A stretch of 14,604 nt of DNA from an uncultured Clostridia bacterium (GTDB lineage: Bacteria > Bacillota > Clostridia > Christensenellales > Aristaeellaceae): the NCBI GenBank assembly GCA_944363005.1, contig CALVTV010000271.1:1-14604 (forward strand), in the 5' to 3' direction. Each line of letters starts with the position of its first letter. Positions within the stretch are counted from its first letter, which is position 1. The notes below the pieces were generated by a model. It was not told the origin of the DNA. It made no database searches and was given only the letters and a program-made list of their open reading frames with translations. Both the position numbers and the translations under genes were made by a program. Shown in pieces: positions 7,701-13,341 of this stretch.

Positions 7701-7806
7701 AACCCTGGACAATGCCGCTGGTTGCACCTGCCGTCACAGGCAGCATCAGCCCCAGCAGGATCACCACCAGCAGGCCCGATATCCATCTCACCGTTGTTTG
7801 TGCCAT
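4753..7806 (-). CDS. Secreted SpoIID/LytB-domain protein with seven C-terminal SH3 repeats
   Basis: This is a 1017-residue exported protein. A signal peptide covers about residues 1-28 (hydrophobic 9-24, cleavage near TAGA). The SpoIID/LytB region runs from about 135 to 425. It holds the EDYMCGVLPFEMD segment with the Glu-Met pair at 160-161, KAQAVAARTYA at 171-181, YYTASNGGQTE and the closing RFGHGVGMSQRGA at 386-398. SpoIID proteins are lytic transglycosylases that cut peptidoglycan stripped of stem peptides. Seven bacterial SH3 domains follow, each with LNLR or LKLR near its start and a GYVxxEYL-like end, from about 448 to 1012. They probably bind the cell wall. Pro/Thr spacers (near 598-612, 754-774 and 842-857) separate some of them. 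AGAGGG lies 8 bases before ATG 7806. It has its own promoter and terminator. Whether it acts in sporulation or vegetative growth cannot be told. Confidence 0.92.
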   Translation of the reverse strand: MAQTTVRWISGLLVVILLGLMLPVTAGATSGIVQGSTVSGTVRVYLSSIGSKTQVDLTVDGSYSIGGDTSRAIARGTQLTVSNSGGTLKLTMNGQSQTMGSRFKLRRHQTSGNNGVRIAQARYPQNLYPGDIEFIAKGGNVQIIVHVFMEDYMCGVLPFEMDNSFPLEALKAQAVAARTYALKKMSAQAATYDVVDTTSDQVYNGTPSGNARCVQAVQETNGIVGTVGGEYMASYYTASNGGQTESVANAWGSGSYSYLQIKDDPYDLANGASIAKSVTFYHNGTTSVSALTELLRTEAAARIGAASVTIESIDSVRAHTPKYAEPSRVYTKVDVGMTIAGYGSLVVTLDYFNQIESLCSMSINVLKNETLDVTAMENGFKLTARRFGHGVGMSQRGAQQMAREGFTYDQILEFYYPRLVRTRYTMTRTLLPAIDGTQQTPDGPVSDAQIAVVTLSNPLDCLNLRAEPNTSSAILAQMAHGTQVTLLEYGSSWSRVQYGTLSGYVKNEYLSVSDEGVTETPPDTQSKGSAVVALSDESQTLNLRAAPTTGSAIVARLRHGTVLNVLERYASWTYVQHGTLTGYVMNDYIVYDADGSVTTPQPTPTPVPPTSGQTATVVLQDSNSRLNLRADKSLGASVLLRLPSGTQVTVLAWGEEWCQVRYGDVTGYCSTAYLRLDTQQPTQEKIAVVLPASGLNLRTAASLSSGVIMTLPQGTKLTVTGEETNGMLPVRLGSLSGYVAKEYVYVTDVTEETVPSQPTATPQPTVTPSPTQEPAVGTAMVVASSGLKLRSGPDTEYASLTTMPYGSTVQILGNAQNGFYPVRCGQLEGYASADYLSMGQQSTPIPVPTPSPTPTPGDSEANRKGVVTAPSGLNLRAQPSASAAIIATLGYGVEVTVIGAYTNGFYPVSVGTLDGYVSAEYIRFESAQQAMATPTVEIATPEPVQEDAYRVVVDSDNGLNLRAQPDASSDVIYTLPYGMVLTVLGESENGFLHVTWANYEGYVSGEYVTPFGTQSAQ
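4771..6465 (-). repeat. Array of seven SH3-encoding repeats in the SpoIID-SH3 gene
   Basis: Seven diverged protein repeats begin LNLR/LKLR at residues 462, 541, 626, 695, 787, 873 and 959. Spacing is about 69-92 residues. The last pair share LNLRAQP and NGF cores and look most recently related. Low-complexity Pro/Thr linkers produce short degenerate nucleotide repeats (GGCGTCGG-like) at about 5235-5280, 5485-5535 and 5970-6010. Confidence 0.85.
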
Positions 7807-7868
7807 GTATCTATCCCTCTTTCGTCAAGAAATTCGCTTATTCGTCTCCGAATCACAAAAGCAAACGC

Positions 7869-7898
7869 ATTGTATCATATTCCTCCGCGGTTTGTAAA
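7869..7898 (-). promoter_or_regulatory. Promoter of the SpoIID-SH3 gene
   Basis: On the minus strand TTTACA (7898-7893) and TACAAT (7874-7869) are 18 bases apart. TGA directly before the -10 box makes an extended -10. The start codon at 7806 is about 55 bases past the expected transcription start. Confidence 0.7.
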
Positions 7899-7928
7899 TC
7901 AATTGAGGCCTGCCAATGCCTGTCATCC

Positions 7929-7967
7929 CAAGGCATCAGGACGGATCTTCCAGCAAGTGATGCCTTG
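7929..7967. promoter_or_regulatory. Perfect 10-bp inverted repeat between divergent promoters, possible operator
   Basis: CAAGGCATCA (7929-7938) and TGATGCCTTG (7958-7967) are exact reverse complements, 19 bases apart. The right arm overlaps the first bases of the apbE -35 box. A further ATGCC half-site lies at 7916-7920, so three GGCAT/ATGCC half-sites alternate in orientation between the two promoters. No T run follows, so it is not a standard terminator. A regulator binding here could affect apbE and perhaps the SpoIID-SH3 gene; this is inference. Confidence 0.5.
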
Positions 7968-7993
7968 TGAGCGGCACACATTTCTGCTATAAT
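7965..7993 (+). promoter_or_regulatory. apbE: Promoter of apbE
   Basis: TTGTGA (7965-7970), a 17-base spacer and a perfect TATAAT (7988-7993) preceded by TGC give a strong extended -10 promoter. Transcription should begin near 8000, about 36 bases before ATG 8036. Confidence 0.8.
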
Positions 7994-8035
7994 AGGTGAA
8001 GCTTGATGCGAATCTGTAAGCGGAGGTCAACCAAA

Positions 8036-9109
8036 ATGAAAAAACTGGCTGCCGGAATTCTGCTTGTGCTGTTGCTTGCGGCGCTCTCCCTGCCCGCCGG
8101 CGCGACGATGAACAAATACAGCACGCTGTTTCTGGATACGTTTGACACGGTCATCACGCTCATCGGCTATGCCGAAAGCGAAGAGCTCTTCAATGAGCAG
8201 GCCGAACAAGTCCATGCCATGTATCTGCATTTACACAAGCTGTTTGATACCTACAACAGCTACGAAGATGAGGGAATCATCAGCATTTATACGCTCAACG
8301 AGCGCGCCGCCAAGGAGCCCGTTGAAGTTGACCCTCTTCTGTTCTCCCTGCTGACCTTCTGCAAGTCCAATTACGAACTGTGCCAGGGGCAGGTAAACGT
8401 GGCGATGGGCAGCGTGCTCTCCATCTGGCACGACTATCGCGAGGCAGGCCTTTCCGATCCGTCGCAGGCGCAGCTTCCGCCCATGGAAGCACTCCTCGCA
8501 GCCAGCGAACACACGGATATCAACGATCTGATCCTCGATCCTGAAAAGATGACGGTCTACTTCGCCGATCCGCAGCTCAAGCTCGATGTCGGCGCAGTAG
8601 CCAAGGGATATGCCACGGAGTTGGTCAGTCAAATGCTTCTCTCCGGCCCGATGCCTTCCTTTATCATCAGCGCCGGCGGCAATGTCCGCACGGGCAACAT
8701 CCCGCAGGATGGCCGCTCGGCCTGGGGTGTCGGCATTCAGGACCCGGACGGCGACGTGCTCGGCCTGAGCGACTACGTCGAAGTGCTCTACATTCACGAT
8801 GTCTCCGTCGTCACCTCCGGCGACTATCAGCGCTATTACGAAGTGGACGGCGAGCGCTATCATCACCTGATCGATCCGGATACGCTGATGCCTGCCACGG
8901 ATTTCCGTTCGGTTTCCATCATCACAGAGGATTCCGGCTACGCCGATATGCTTTCCACGGCTGCCTTCCTGATGCCCTACGAGGAGTCCCGCGCGTTCAT
9001 CGACTCGCTGGACGGTGTCGAAGCCATCTGGCTCTTCCCGGACGGCAGCATGAAGATGACCTTCGGAGCGATGAATGTGGCCAAGTCCTGCGGCGCGACG
9101 AACAACTGA
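8036..9109 (+). CDS. apbE: FAD:protein FMN transferase ApbE
   Basis: This 357-residue exported enzyme has a signal peptide of about 23 residues (MKKLAAGILLVLLL, cleavage near PAGA) and no lipobox cysteine, so it is probably secreted rather than a lipoprotein. ApbE splits FAD and attaches FMN to a Ser/Thr of extracytoplasmic redox proteins. Family motifs are clear: the N-terminal FDTVITLIGYA at 36-46, the core DVGAVAKGYATE at 184-195, ISAGGNVRTGN at 211-221, and RYHHLIDPDTLMPA near 274-287. DMLSTAAFLMP at about 304-314 corresponds to the metal-site region. GGAGG lies 9 bases before ATG 8036; an ATG at 8003 lacks such a site and would spoil the signal peptide. It is divergent from the SpoIID-SH3 gene. 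No S/T-GA-T/S acceptor motif was seen in any protein of the window, so its substrate lies elsewhere. Confidence 0.93.
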   Translation: MKKLAAGILLVLLLAALSLPAGATMNKYSTLFLDTFDTVITLIGYAESEELFNEQAEQVHAMYLHLHKLFDTYNSYEDEGIISIYTLNERAAKEPVEVDPLLFSLLTFCKSNYELCQGQVNVAMGSVLSIWHDYREAGLSDPSQAQLPPMEALLAASEHTDINDLILDPEKMTVYFADPQLKLDVGAVAKGYATELVSQMLLSGPMPSFIISAGGNVRTGNIPQDGRSAWGVGIQDPDGDVLGLSDYVEVLYIHDVSVVTSGDYQRYYEVDGERYHHLIDPDTLMPATDFRSVSIITEDSGYADMLSTAAFLMPYEESRAFIDSLDGVEAIWLFPDGSMKMTFGAMNVAKSCGATNN

Positions 9110-9151
9110 TCCGTTTGAGAACAAAACCCTATTCCCTTAGTACACGATTCC

Positions 9152-9190
9152 AAATCCCCTTTTCCCTGTGAAAAGGGGATTTTTCTTTTT
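9152..9190 (+). terminator. Rho-independent terminator of apbE
   Basis: A perfect 12-bp inverted repeat, AAATCCCCTTTT (9152-9163) and AAAAGGGGATTT (9171-9182), with a 7-base loop, is followed by TTCTTTTT. It lies about 43 bp past the apbE stop codon. Confidence 0.92.
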
Positions 9191-9221
9191 CCGCGAATGC
9201 AGCGGCGCGCACGCCCAAAGC

Positions 9222-9252
9222 AAAAAAGCGCAGCCCGGAGATCCGGACTGCG
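9222..9252 (-). terminator. Terminator of the 6S RNA gene
   Basis: On the minus strand GCGCAGTCCGG (9252-9242) pairs with CCGGGCTGCGC (9238-9228) with one mismatch-type G-T, around a short loop, followed by TTTTTT at 9227-9222. Confidence 0.88.
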
Positions 9253-9480
9253 CCGCTGTGTTCATCAAAATCCCAAAGTGCCGCTGTCGTCATTTTTCAC
9301 CCACCGCTCGCGGTAGGTCGGTGCCCTGTGGCGCACTTCTGCCGTCCCCTAGCGTCAAAGACGGGGGCATGACATCCATGAACCAACTCCGGGCTCCTGT
9401 TATGAAAATGTAGGAGAAAATAAGACGACTGGCGAACACCCCAGGACGTGCGACCGGGAAAATATCTCTCGCCGGTTTCT
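9222..9480 (-). ncRNA. ssrS: 6S RNA gene (precursor with 5' leader hairpin and 3' terminator)
   Basis: 6S RNA mimics an open promoter and traps housekeeping RNA polymerase. The strand here has a perfect promoter, no sensible reading frame and its own terminator. The closing stem can be read directly. GTCCTGGGGTGTTCGC (9447-9432) pairs with GCGGCACTTTGGGAT (9284-9270), with one bulged U and several G-U pairs. An internal loop follows, then GTCGTC (9429-9424) with GACGAC (9291-9286), then TTTTC with GAAAA. The GTGTTCGC/GCGGCAC part corresponds to GATGTTCGC/GCGGCATC of E. coli 6S RNA. Further in, CTCCT/AGGAG and CTACCG/CGGTGG hairpins flank a GTTGGT/ACCGAC stem capped by a CCCCCGTC hairpin. The mature RNA is probably about 9265-9450, so both ends would be trimmed. 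Confidence 0.85.
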
Positions 9481-9486
9481 GAGAAT

Positions 9487-9515
9487 ATTATATCAGCCCC
9501 CCATGACGCTGTCAA
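9487..9515 (-). promoter_or_regulatory. Perfect consensus promoter of the 6S RNA gene
   Basis: TTGACA (9515-9510), 17-base spacer, TGA and TATAAT (9492-9487). Both hexamers and the spacing match the sigma-70/sigma-A consensus exactly, and an extended -10 is added. Transcription should start near 9480. The -35 box begins 8 bp past the stop codon of the lipoprotein gene, with no terminator between. Confidence 0.93.
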
Positions 9516-9522
9516 CGGCTTT

Positions 9523-10137
9523 TTACTCGTTTTGCGCGTCGTTCTGCGCGTCGTTTGGCGGGGTCTGTTGGGGCTCTGGCGTCAACACGTTGACCTCTTG
9601 CGCATCGGTTTGCAGGCGCACGCGCATCGCCGTTTCAAAAAACGCTGCGGGCACATACACCGTCTCCCCGATTGTCGTGAGTTCCGTGTCCACAGGGATC
9701 AGCAGGCCGTCCTTCTGCCAGGTGATCTCGCGGGCCGTGTTGTCGCTGTCCACCCAGGTGACGCTGATGCGGCTGTCGTCCTTGTCCATCTGCACGCTCT
9801 TGCGCACGAGGGTTTCCTCCGCCTGCTCTTCACGCTCGACTTTCCAGCCCAGCGCGCTGGCGGTTTCCTCCAGCGGGAGCAGCAACTTGTCCCCTTCCAT
9901 GACCGCGCCGACGTCCAGCGTCTCCCCGTCGACGCGGAGCGATAACGGACCCGGCGTCTCCTCGCCGCCCGCTTCCATGGTTGCCTGCGCGTCGGCCGTC
10001 GTCTGCGGCTGTGCGGTCATCTCCTGTGCTGTGCCCGGGGTCGGGGTGCTCACAGGCGTCGTATTGGGCGTGCAACCCGTCAGCGCCGCGGCTCCTGCCA
10101 ACAGGCCGGCCGCCAGCAAAGCTTTTTTGCGATTCAT
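9523..10137 (-). CDS. Lipoprotein with copper amine oxidase N-terminal-like (stalk) domain
   Basis: This 204-residue protein has a lipoprotein signal: basic MNRKK, a hydrophobic stretch and lipobox LTGC, with Cys22 as the lipid anchor. A Thr/Pro/Gln-rich spacer (about 23-65) follows. The rest (about 68-190) has the pattern of the copper amine oxidase N-terminal-like domain common in clostridial surface proteins. This is seen in LSLRVDGETLDVGAVMEGDK, LLLPLEETASALGWKVE, LIPVDTELTTIGETVYVPAAFF and an ending VNVL. The domain lacks any catalytic part and the role is unknown, probably binding or stalk-like on the outer face of the membrane. GAGGAGG lies 8 bases before ATG 10137. The C-terminus repeats NDAQ. 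It is 83 bp after the hydrolase gene with no terminator seen between, so co-transcription is likely. Confidence 0.75.
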   Translation of the reverse strand: MNRKKALLAAGLLAGAAALTGCTPNTTPVSTPTPGTAQEMTAQPQTTADAQATMEAGGEETPGPLSLRVDGETLDVGAVMEGDKLLLPLEETASALGWKVEREEQAEETLVRKSVQMDKDDSRISVTWVDSDNTAREITWQKDGLLIPVDTELTTIGETVYVPAAFFETAMRVRLQTDAQEVNVLTPEPQQTPPNDAQNDAQNE

Positions 10138-10220
10138 GATTCAGTCCTCCTCAACGCTGTTTTAGAATGTGCGTCCATTGAGAAGGTTATGCGCCGCCTG
10201 GCGCGCTCATGCCGCTTTTT

Positions 10221-11531
10221 TTACGCTTTGTTCGCCGCAATCCAGTCGGCAATATCCTTCGCCACCTGCGGATCGACCTGCTTGGGCTCCTGATATGCGG
10301 CCTGCGCCTGAAGGATGGAATCGTTCTCGCCCGCCGGCATCATCAGGTGATTGAGGCCGGGATACGTCTTGTAGGTAAAGCGCGCATCGTCGCCAAGGCG
10401 CTGCTGCCAGGCTTCAAACGCCTCGCGGCTGACCTGAAAGTCCGCCTCGCCCCAGACAAAGAGGAACGGTTTTCCACAGTCAAGCGCAATCTGCGCCTGA
10501 TCCATGCGCGCCATGTGCGCCAGATACGTCCCCGGCATGCCAAAGACGGTCATGGACGCCGCCTCTTCTTCCGAAAGATCCGCAAGGCTCAGCGCTTTTT
10601 CCCGCTCCTGCTCCACCTGCGCGCGCAGCGCCTCTTGTTGCTCCTCGGGCATGGCCTCAATCACCGCCAGATTCTGGGCATAGGAAATCTCCCAAAGCTG
10701 CTGCGGTGTGCCCGCAATGGAGATTCCGCCGTCGAACCCGCACGCCTGCACCAGATATGGCGTGAGCATGCCGCCCTCGCTGTGGCCAATGAGCATCACG
10801 CAGGCCGCGTCCGTCTGCTCCCGCAAGACGCGCAACGCTTCCGCGACCGGTTCGAGATACTCCTGATCGACGGTTTCAACTGGCCATTCCGGATGCGCGT
10901 ATGTGATCTTGTCAAAGCGCAGGCTGCCCACGCCCAGCGCCGCCAGGTCATACGCCAGATCGCGCAGCGGCTTGTTGGCGCCGATGGTTTCGTCCATGTC
11001 GCTGGGGCCGGAACCCTGCGCGAACACCACATACGGAGTGTTCGCGTCCGCGTTCTCGGGGCGCAGCAGTTCGCCGTCAAGCTCACGCTCCGTGCCTTCA
11101 AAGAGCTTGACCGCTTCGGCCGTCACACCCGCAGGCAATTCGCGTTCTTCCGCTGTCACCACGGACACCGGCGCGATATACAGGCCGCTGATCTCGCCTT
11201 CGGCGTTGAAGGCCAACATCAGCTGAGAAGTTCCGTTCTCATGCAGAATCTGCGCGGCTGCGCTGGCGCTTGCAACGTCCGCCGCGATCTCGCCCACGCC
11301 CGTCACGGCGCCCAATTGGGCCACCAGCGTGTTCAAGCCGCCCTCCAGCGTCGTTTCATCGACCGCCGCGCGCATGGTATCGTCAAACTGATCGACGATC
11401 GTTTCAAAATCGCCCTCCACCAGCGCCGTCACGACGGCCAACGCCTGCTGCTGCAAGGCATCCACTTCCTCCGCCACGCCCACGCTTCCCAGCAAAAACA
11501 GGCAAAGCACGAAGGCCAACATCTTCTTCAT
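10221..11531 (-). CDS. Secreted alpha/beta hydrolase with N-terminal DUF3887-like domain
   Basis: This 436-residue exported protein has a signal peptide at 1-20 (cleavage SVGVA before EE). Residues about 22-125 form a small helical/beta domain of DUF3887 type, often found ahead of such hydrolases (LVEGDFETIVDQFDD). An alpha/beta hydrolase of the dienelactone hydrolase type follows from about 140. The catalytic triad is visible: nucleophile elbow GHSEGG with Ser251, Asp364 in WGEADFQV, and His395 in GLNHLMMP. The oxyanion-side motif AQGSGPSD is at about 171-178. A substrate cannot be assigned; carboxyl-ester hydrolysis is the family expectation. AAGGAGG is 7 bases before ATG 11531, and the gene starts 21 bp past the ABC-F stop, so the two are probably co-transcribed. 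Confidence 0.9.
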   Translation of the reverse strand: MKKMLAFVLCLFLLGSVGVAEEVDALQQQALAVVTALVEGDFETIVDQFDDTMRAAVDETTLEGGLNTLVAQLGAVTGVGEIAADVASASAAAQILHENGTSQLMLAFNAEGEISGLYIAPVSVVTAEERELPAGVTAEAVKLFEGTERELDGELLRPENADANTPYVVFAQGSGPSDMDETIGANKPLRDLAYDLAALGVGSLRFDKITYAHPEWPVETVDQEYLEPVAEALRVLREQTDAACVMLIGHSEGGMLTPYLVQACGFDGGISIAGTPQQLWEISYAQNLAVIEAMPEEQQEALRAQVEQEREKALSLADLSEEEAASMTVFGMPGTYLAHMARMDQAQIALDCGKPFLFVWGEADFQVSREAFEAWQQRLGDDARFTYKTYPGLNHLMMPAGENDSILQAQAAYQEPKQVDPQVAKDIADWIAANKA

Positions 11532-11552
11532 CGTAAAACCTCCTTCATCGCG

Positions 11553-13340
11553 TCAGCCCTTTTTCTGGGCTTGAATGCGTTCATATAGATCGTTGAGATA
11601 GAGCCAGCGTTCCTGAGCGGCCTCAAGCGCCTGCTGTGCCGCTTCCTTTTGCGCGCTGAGCGCCGTCAGCTTGACAAAGTCGCTCGCGTTTTGTTCGATT
11701 TGCGCGTCGATCTGCGCAAGCTCGCCCTCCAGCTTTTCCAGCGTCGCATCGATCGTCTCAAATTCCCGCTGTTCCTTGAAGGACATGCGCAGTTCTCGCG
11801 TGCGCTCCCGCTTGACCGGTTCCGCCGGGCTTTCGCGGCGGGCATTGGTCTTCTCCTCCGAAAGCGCGTCCAGGTACTCCGAGAAGGAGCAGATGTATTG
11901 CGTCACGCGCCCGTCCCCCTCAAAGGCGAACAGGCGGCCTGCCACGCGGTCAAGGAAGTAGCGGTCATGCGAGACAACCACCACCGCGCCCTTGAACGTC
12001 GAAAGGTAATCCTCCAGGATTTCGAGCGTGGCGATATCCAGATCATTCGTCGGCTCATCCAGCAACAACACATTGGGCGACGCCATCAGCACGCTTGCCA
12101 GATACAGCCGCCGCTTTTCCCCGCCGGAAAGCCGCTCCACCGGAGTATACTGCACATCCGGCGGAAAGAGAAACTGCTCGAGCATCTGGGAGGCGGAAAA
12201 GCGCCCTTCCGGCGTCTGAACGTATTCCGCGATGTCGCGCATGAAGTCGATGAGCCGCATTTTCGGGTCCATATGTGGGAATTCCTGCGCAAAAAAGCCG
12301 ATATTGACGGTTTCACCAATCTGGACCGTGCCCGCGTCGGGCGTCAGTTCCCCCGCCAGCAGGCGCAAAAGCGTCGTTTTGCCGCACCCGTTGGGGCCGA
12401 CGACCGCCATGCGCTCATCCCGCAGGATCGTGTAGGTAAATCCGTCGATCAGCTTGCGGCCGCCCAGGCTCTTGCAGACGCCTTCGCACTCGATGATCCG
12501 GCGTCCAAGCCGCGTGCTCGTGGAGGAAAGCGTCAATTTCGCCTCCTCCTGCGGTCCGGCAATGGCGCGCATCGCCTCAAAGCGCTGAATCCGCGCCTTC
12601 TGCTTGGTGCTGCGGGCCTGCGCACCGCGGCGAATCCACTCGAGTTCCCGGCGCAAAATGGAGCTGCGCTTGCGCGCCTGCGCGTTTTCCATGTCCAGCC
12701 GCGCTGCTTTCTGTTCGAGATAGTAGGAGAAATTGCCGTCGTGCATGTACAATTCGCCGCCGTCAAGCTCCGCGATGCGGGTACACACGCGATCGAGGAA
12801 GTACCGGTCGTGCGTGACCATCATCAACGCGCCGCGATAATGGGCAAGGCGCTCCTCGAGCCAGGCGATGGTCGCCGCGTCGATGTGGTTGGTCGGCTCA
12901 TCCAGCAACAACAAATCCACCGGGCGAATGAGCGCCGCCGCCAGCGCAACGCGCTTTTTCTGCCCGCCGGAGAGCGTGCGAACGTCCACGTCGAGATCGG
13001 TCAGCCCCAGTTGCGTCAGCAGGGAACGCGCCTCGTAGGCATCCGGCGCTCCGACATCCGCGGGCGCACTGGCCAGCACCTGTTCCACAGCCGTGCGCTG
13101 CTCCCTGTAATCGGGCATCTGCGGCAGATAGGAGACGCGCAAGCCGCTTTTGCGCATGATCGTGCCCGCGTCGGGCTCCTCCATGCCGCAAAGCAGCTTG
13201 AGCAGCGTTGATTTGCCCGTTCCGTTGATGCCAACCACGCCAATGCGCTCGTGTTCCCCAATGTAGAGCGTCGCATCGGTGATGAGTTTCTTGAGCGTAT
13301 AGCTCTTTTTGATGTGCTCTGCCGAGAGAATGACCGCCAT
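11553..13340 (-). CDS. Uup-like ABC-F ATPase
   Basis: This 595-residue protein has two nucleotide-binding domains and no membrane helices, the ABC-F layout. Domain 1 has Walker A GINGTGKST (37-45), signature LSGGQKKR (123-130) and Walker B LLLLDEPTN (143-151). Domain 2 has GPNGCGKTT (315-323), LSGGEKRR (404-411) and LLLDEPTN (425-432). Both catalytic glutamates (E148, E429) are present. The interdomain linker (about 205-265) is basic and helical. A C-terminal charged coiled coil (about 512-592), starting with MSFKEQREFE, is typical of the Uup branch, which acts on ribosomes or branched nucleic acid. A translation factor role is likelier than antibiotic resistance, but this cannot be settled here. 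GAGG lies 6 bases before ATG 13340, and the start is 1 bp after the AAA+ gene's stop, indicating translational coupling. Confidence 0.92.
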   Translation of the reverse strand: MAVILSAEHIKKSYTLKKLITDATLYIGEHERIGVVGINGTGKSTLLKLLCGMEEPDAGTIMRKSGLRVSYLPQMPDYREQRTAVEQVLASAPADVGAPDAYEARSLLTQLGLTDLDVDVRTLSGGQKKRVALAAALIRPVDLLLLDEPTNHIDAATIAWLEERLAHYRGALMMVTHDRYFLDRVCTRIAELDGGELYMHDGNFSYYLEQKAARLDMENAQARKRSSILRRELEWIRRGAQARSTKQKARIQRFEAMRAIAGPQEEAKLTLSSTSTRLGRRIIECEGVCKSLGGRKLIDGFTYTILRDERMAVVGPNGCGKTTLLRLLAGELTPDAGTVQIGETVNIGFFAQEFPHMDPKMRLIDFMRDIAEYVQTPEGRFSASQMLEQFLFPPDVQYTPVERLSGGEKRRLYLASVLMASPNVLLLDEPTNDLDIATLEILEDYLSTFKGAVVVVSHDRYFLDRVAGRLFAFEGDGRVTQYICSFSEYLDALSEEKTNARRESPAEPVKRERTRELRMSFKEQREFETIDATLEKLEGELAQIDAQIEQNASDFVKLTALSAQKEAAQQALEAAQERWLYLNDLYERIQAQKKG

Positions 13341-13341
13341 G

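Noticed and set aside
9290..9400. Plus-strand resemblance to SRP RNA (CGGTGCCCTGT and CATGAACC pieces)
   Set aside because: The diagnostic GGAAGGAAGCAGC part of the SRP S domain is missing, and promoter, terminator and closing stem all support a 6S RNA on the minus strand.
9168..9515. Small reading frames on both strands in the apbE-lipoprotein gap
   Set aside because: They overlap the 6S RNA and the apbE terminator, have no family resemblance, and start without good ribosome binding sites.
10138..10220. GCGCC/GGCGC hairpin between hydrolase and lipoprotein genes as a terminator
   Set aside because: No T run follows on the minus strand; the T run on the plus strand is about 11 bases from the stem and no plus-strand gene leads into it.
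11649..13211. Plus-strand open frame of 520 codons
   Set aside because: It is antisense to the ABC-F gene, whose two sets of nucleotide-binding motifs are unmistakable.
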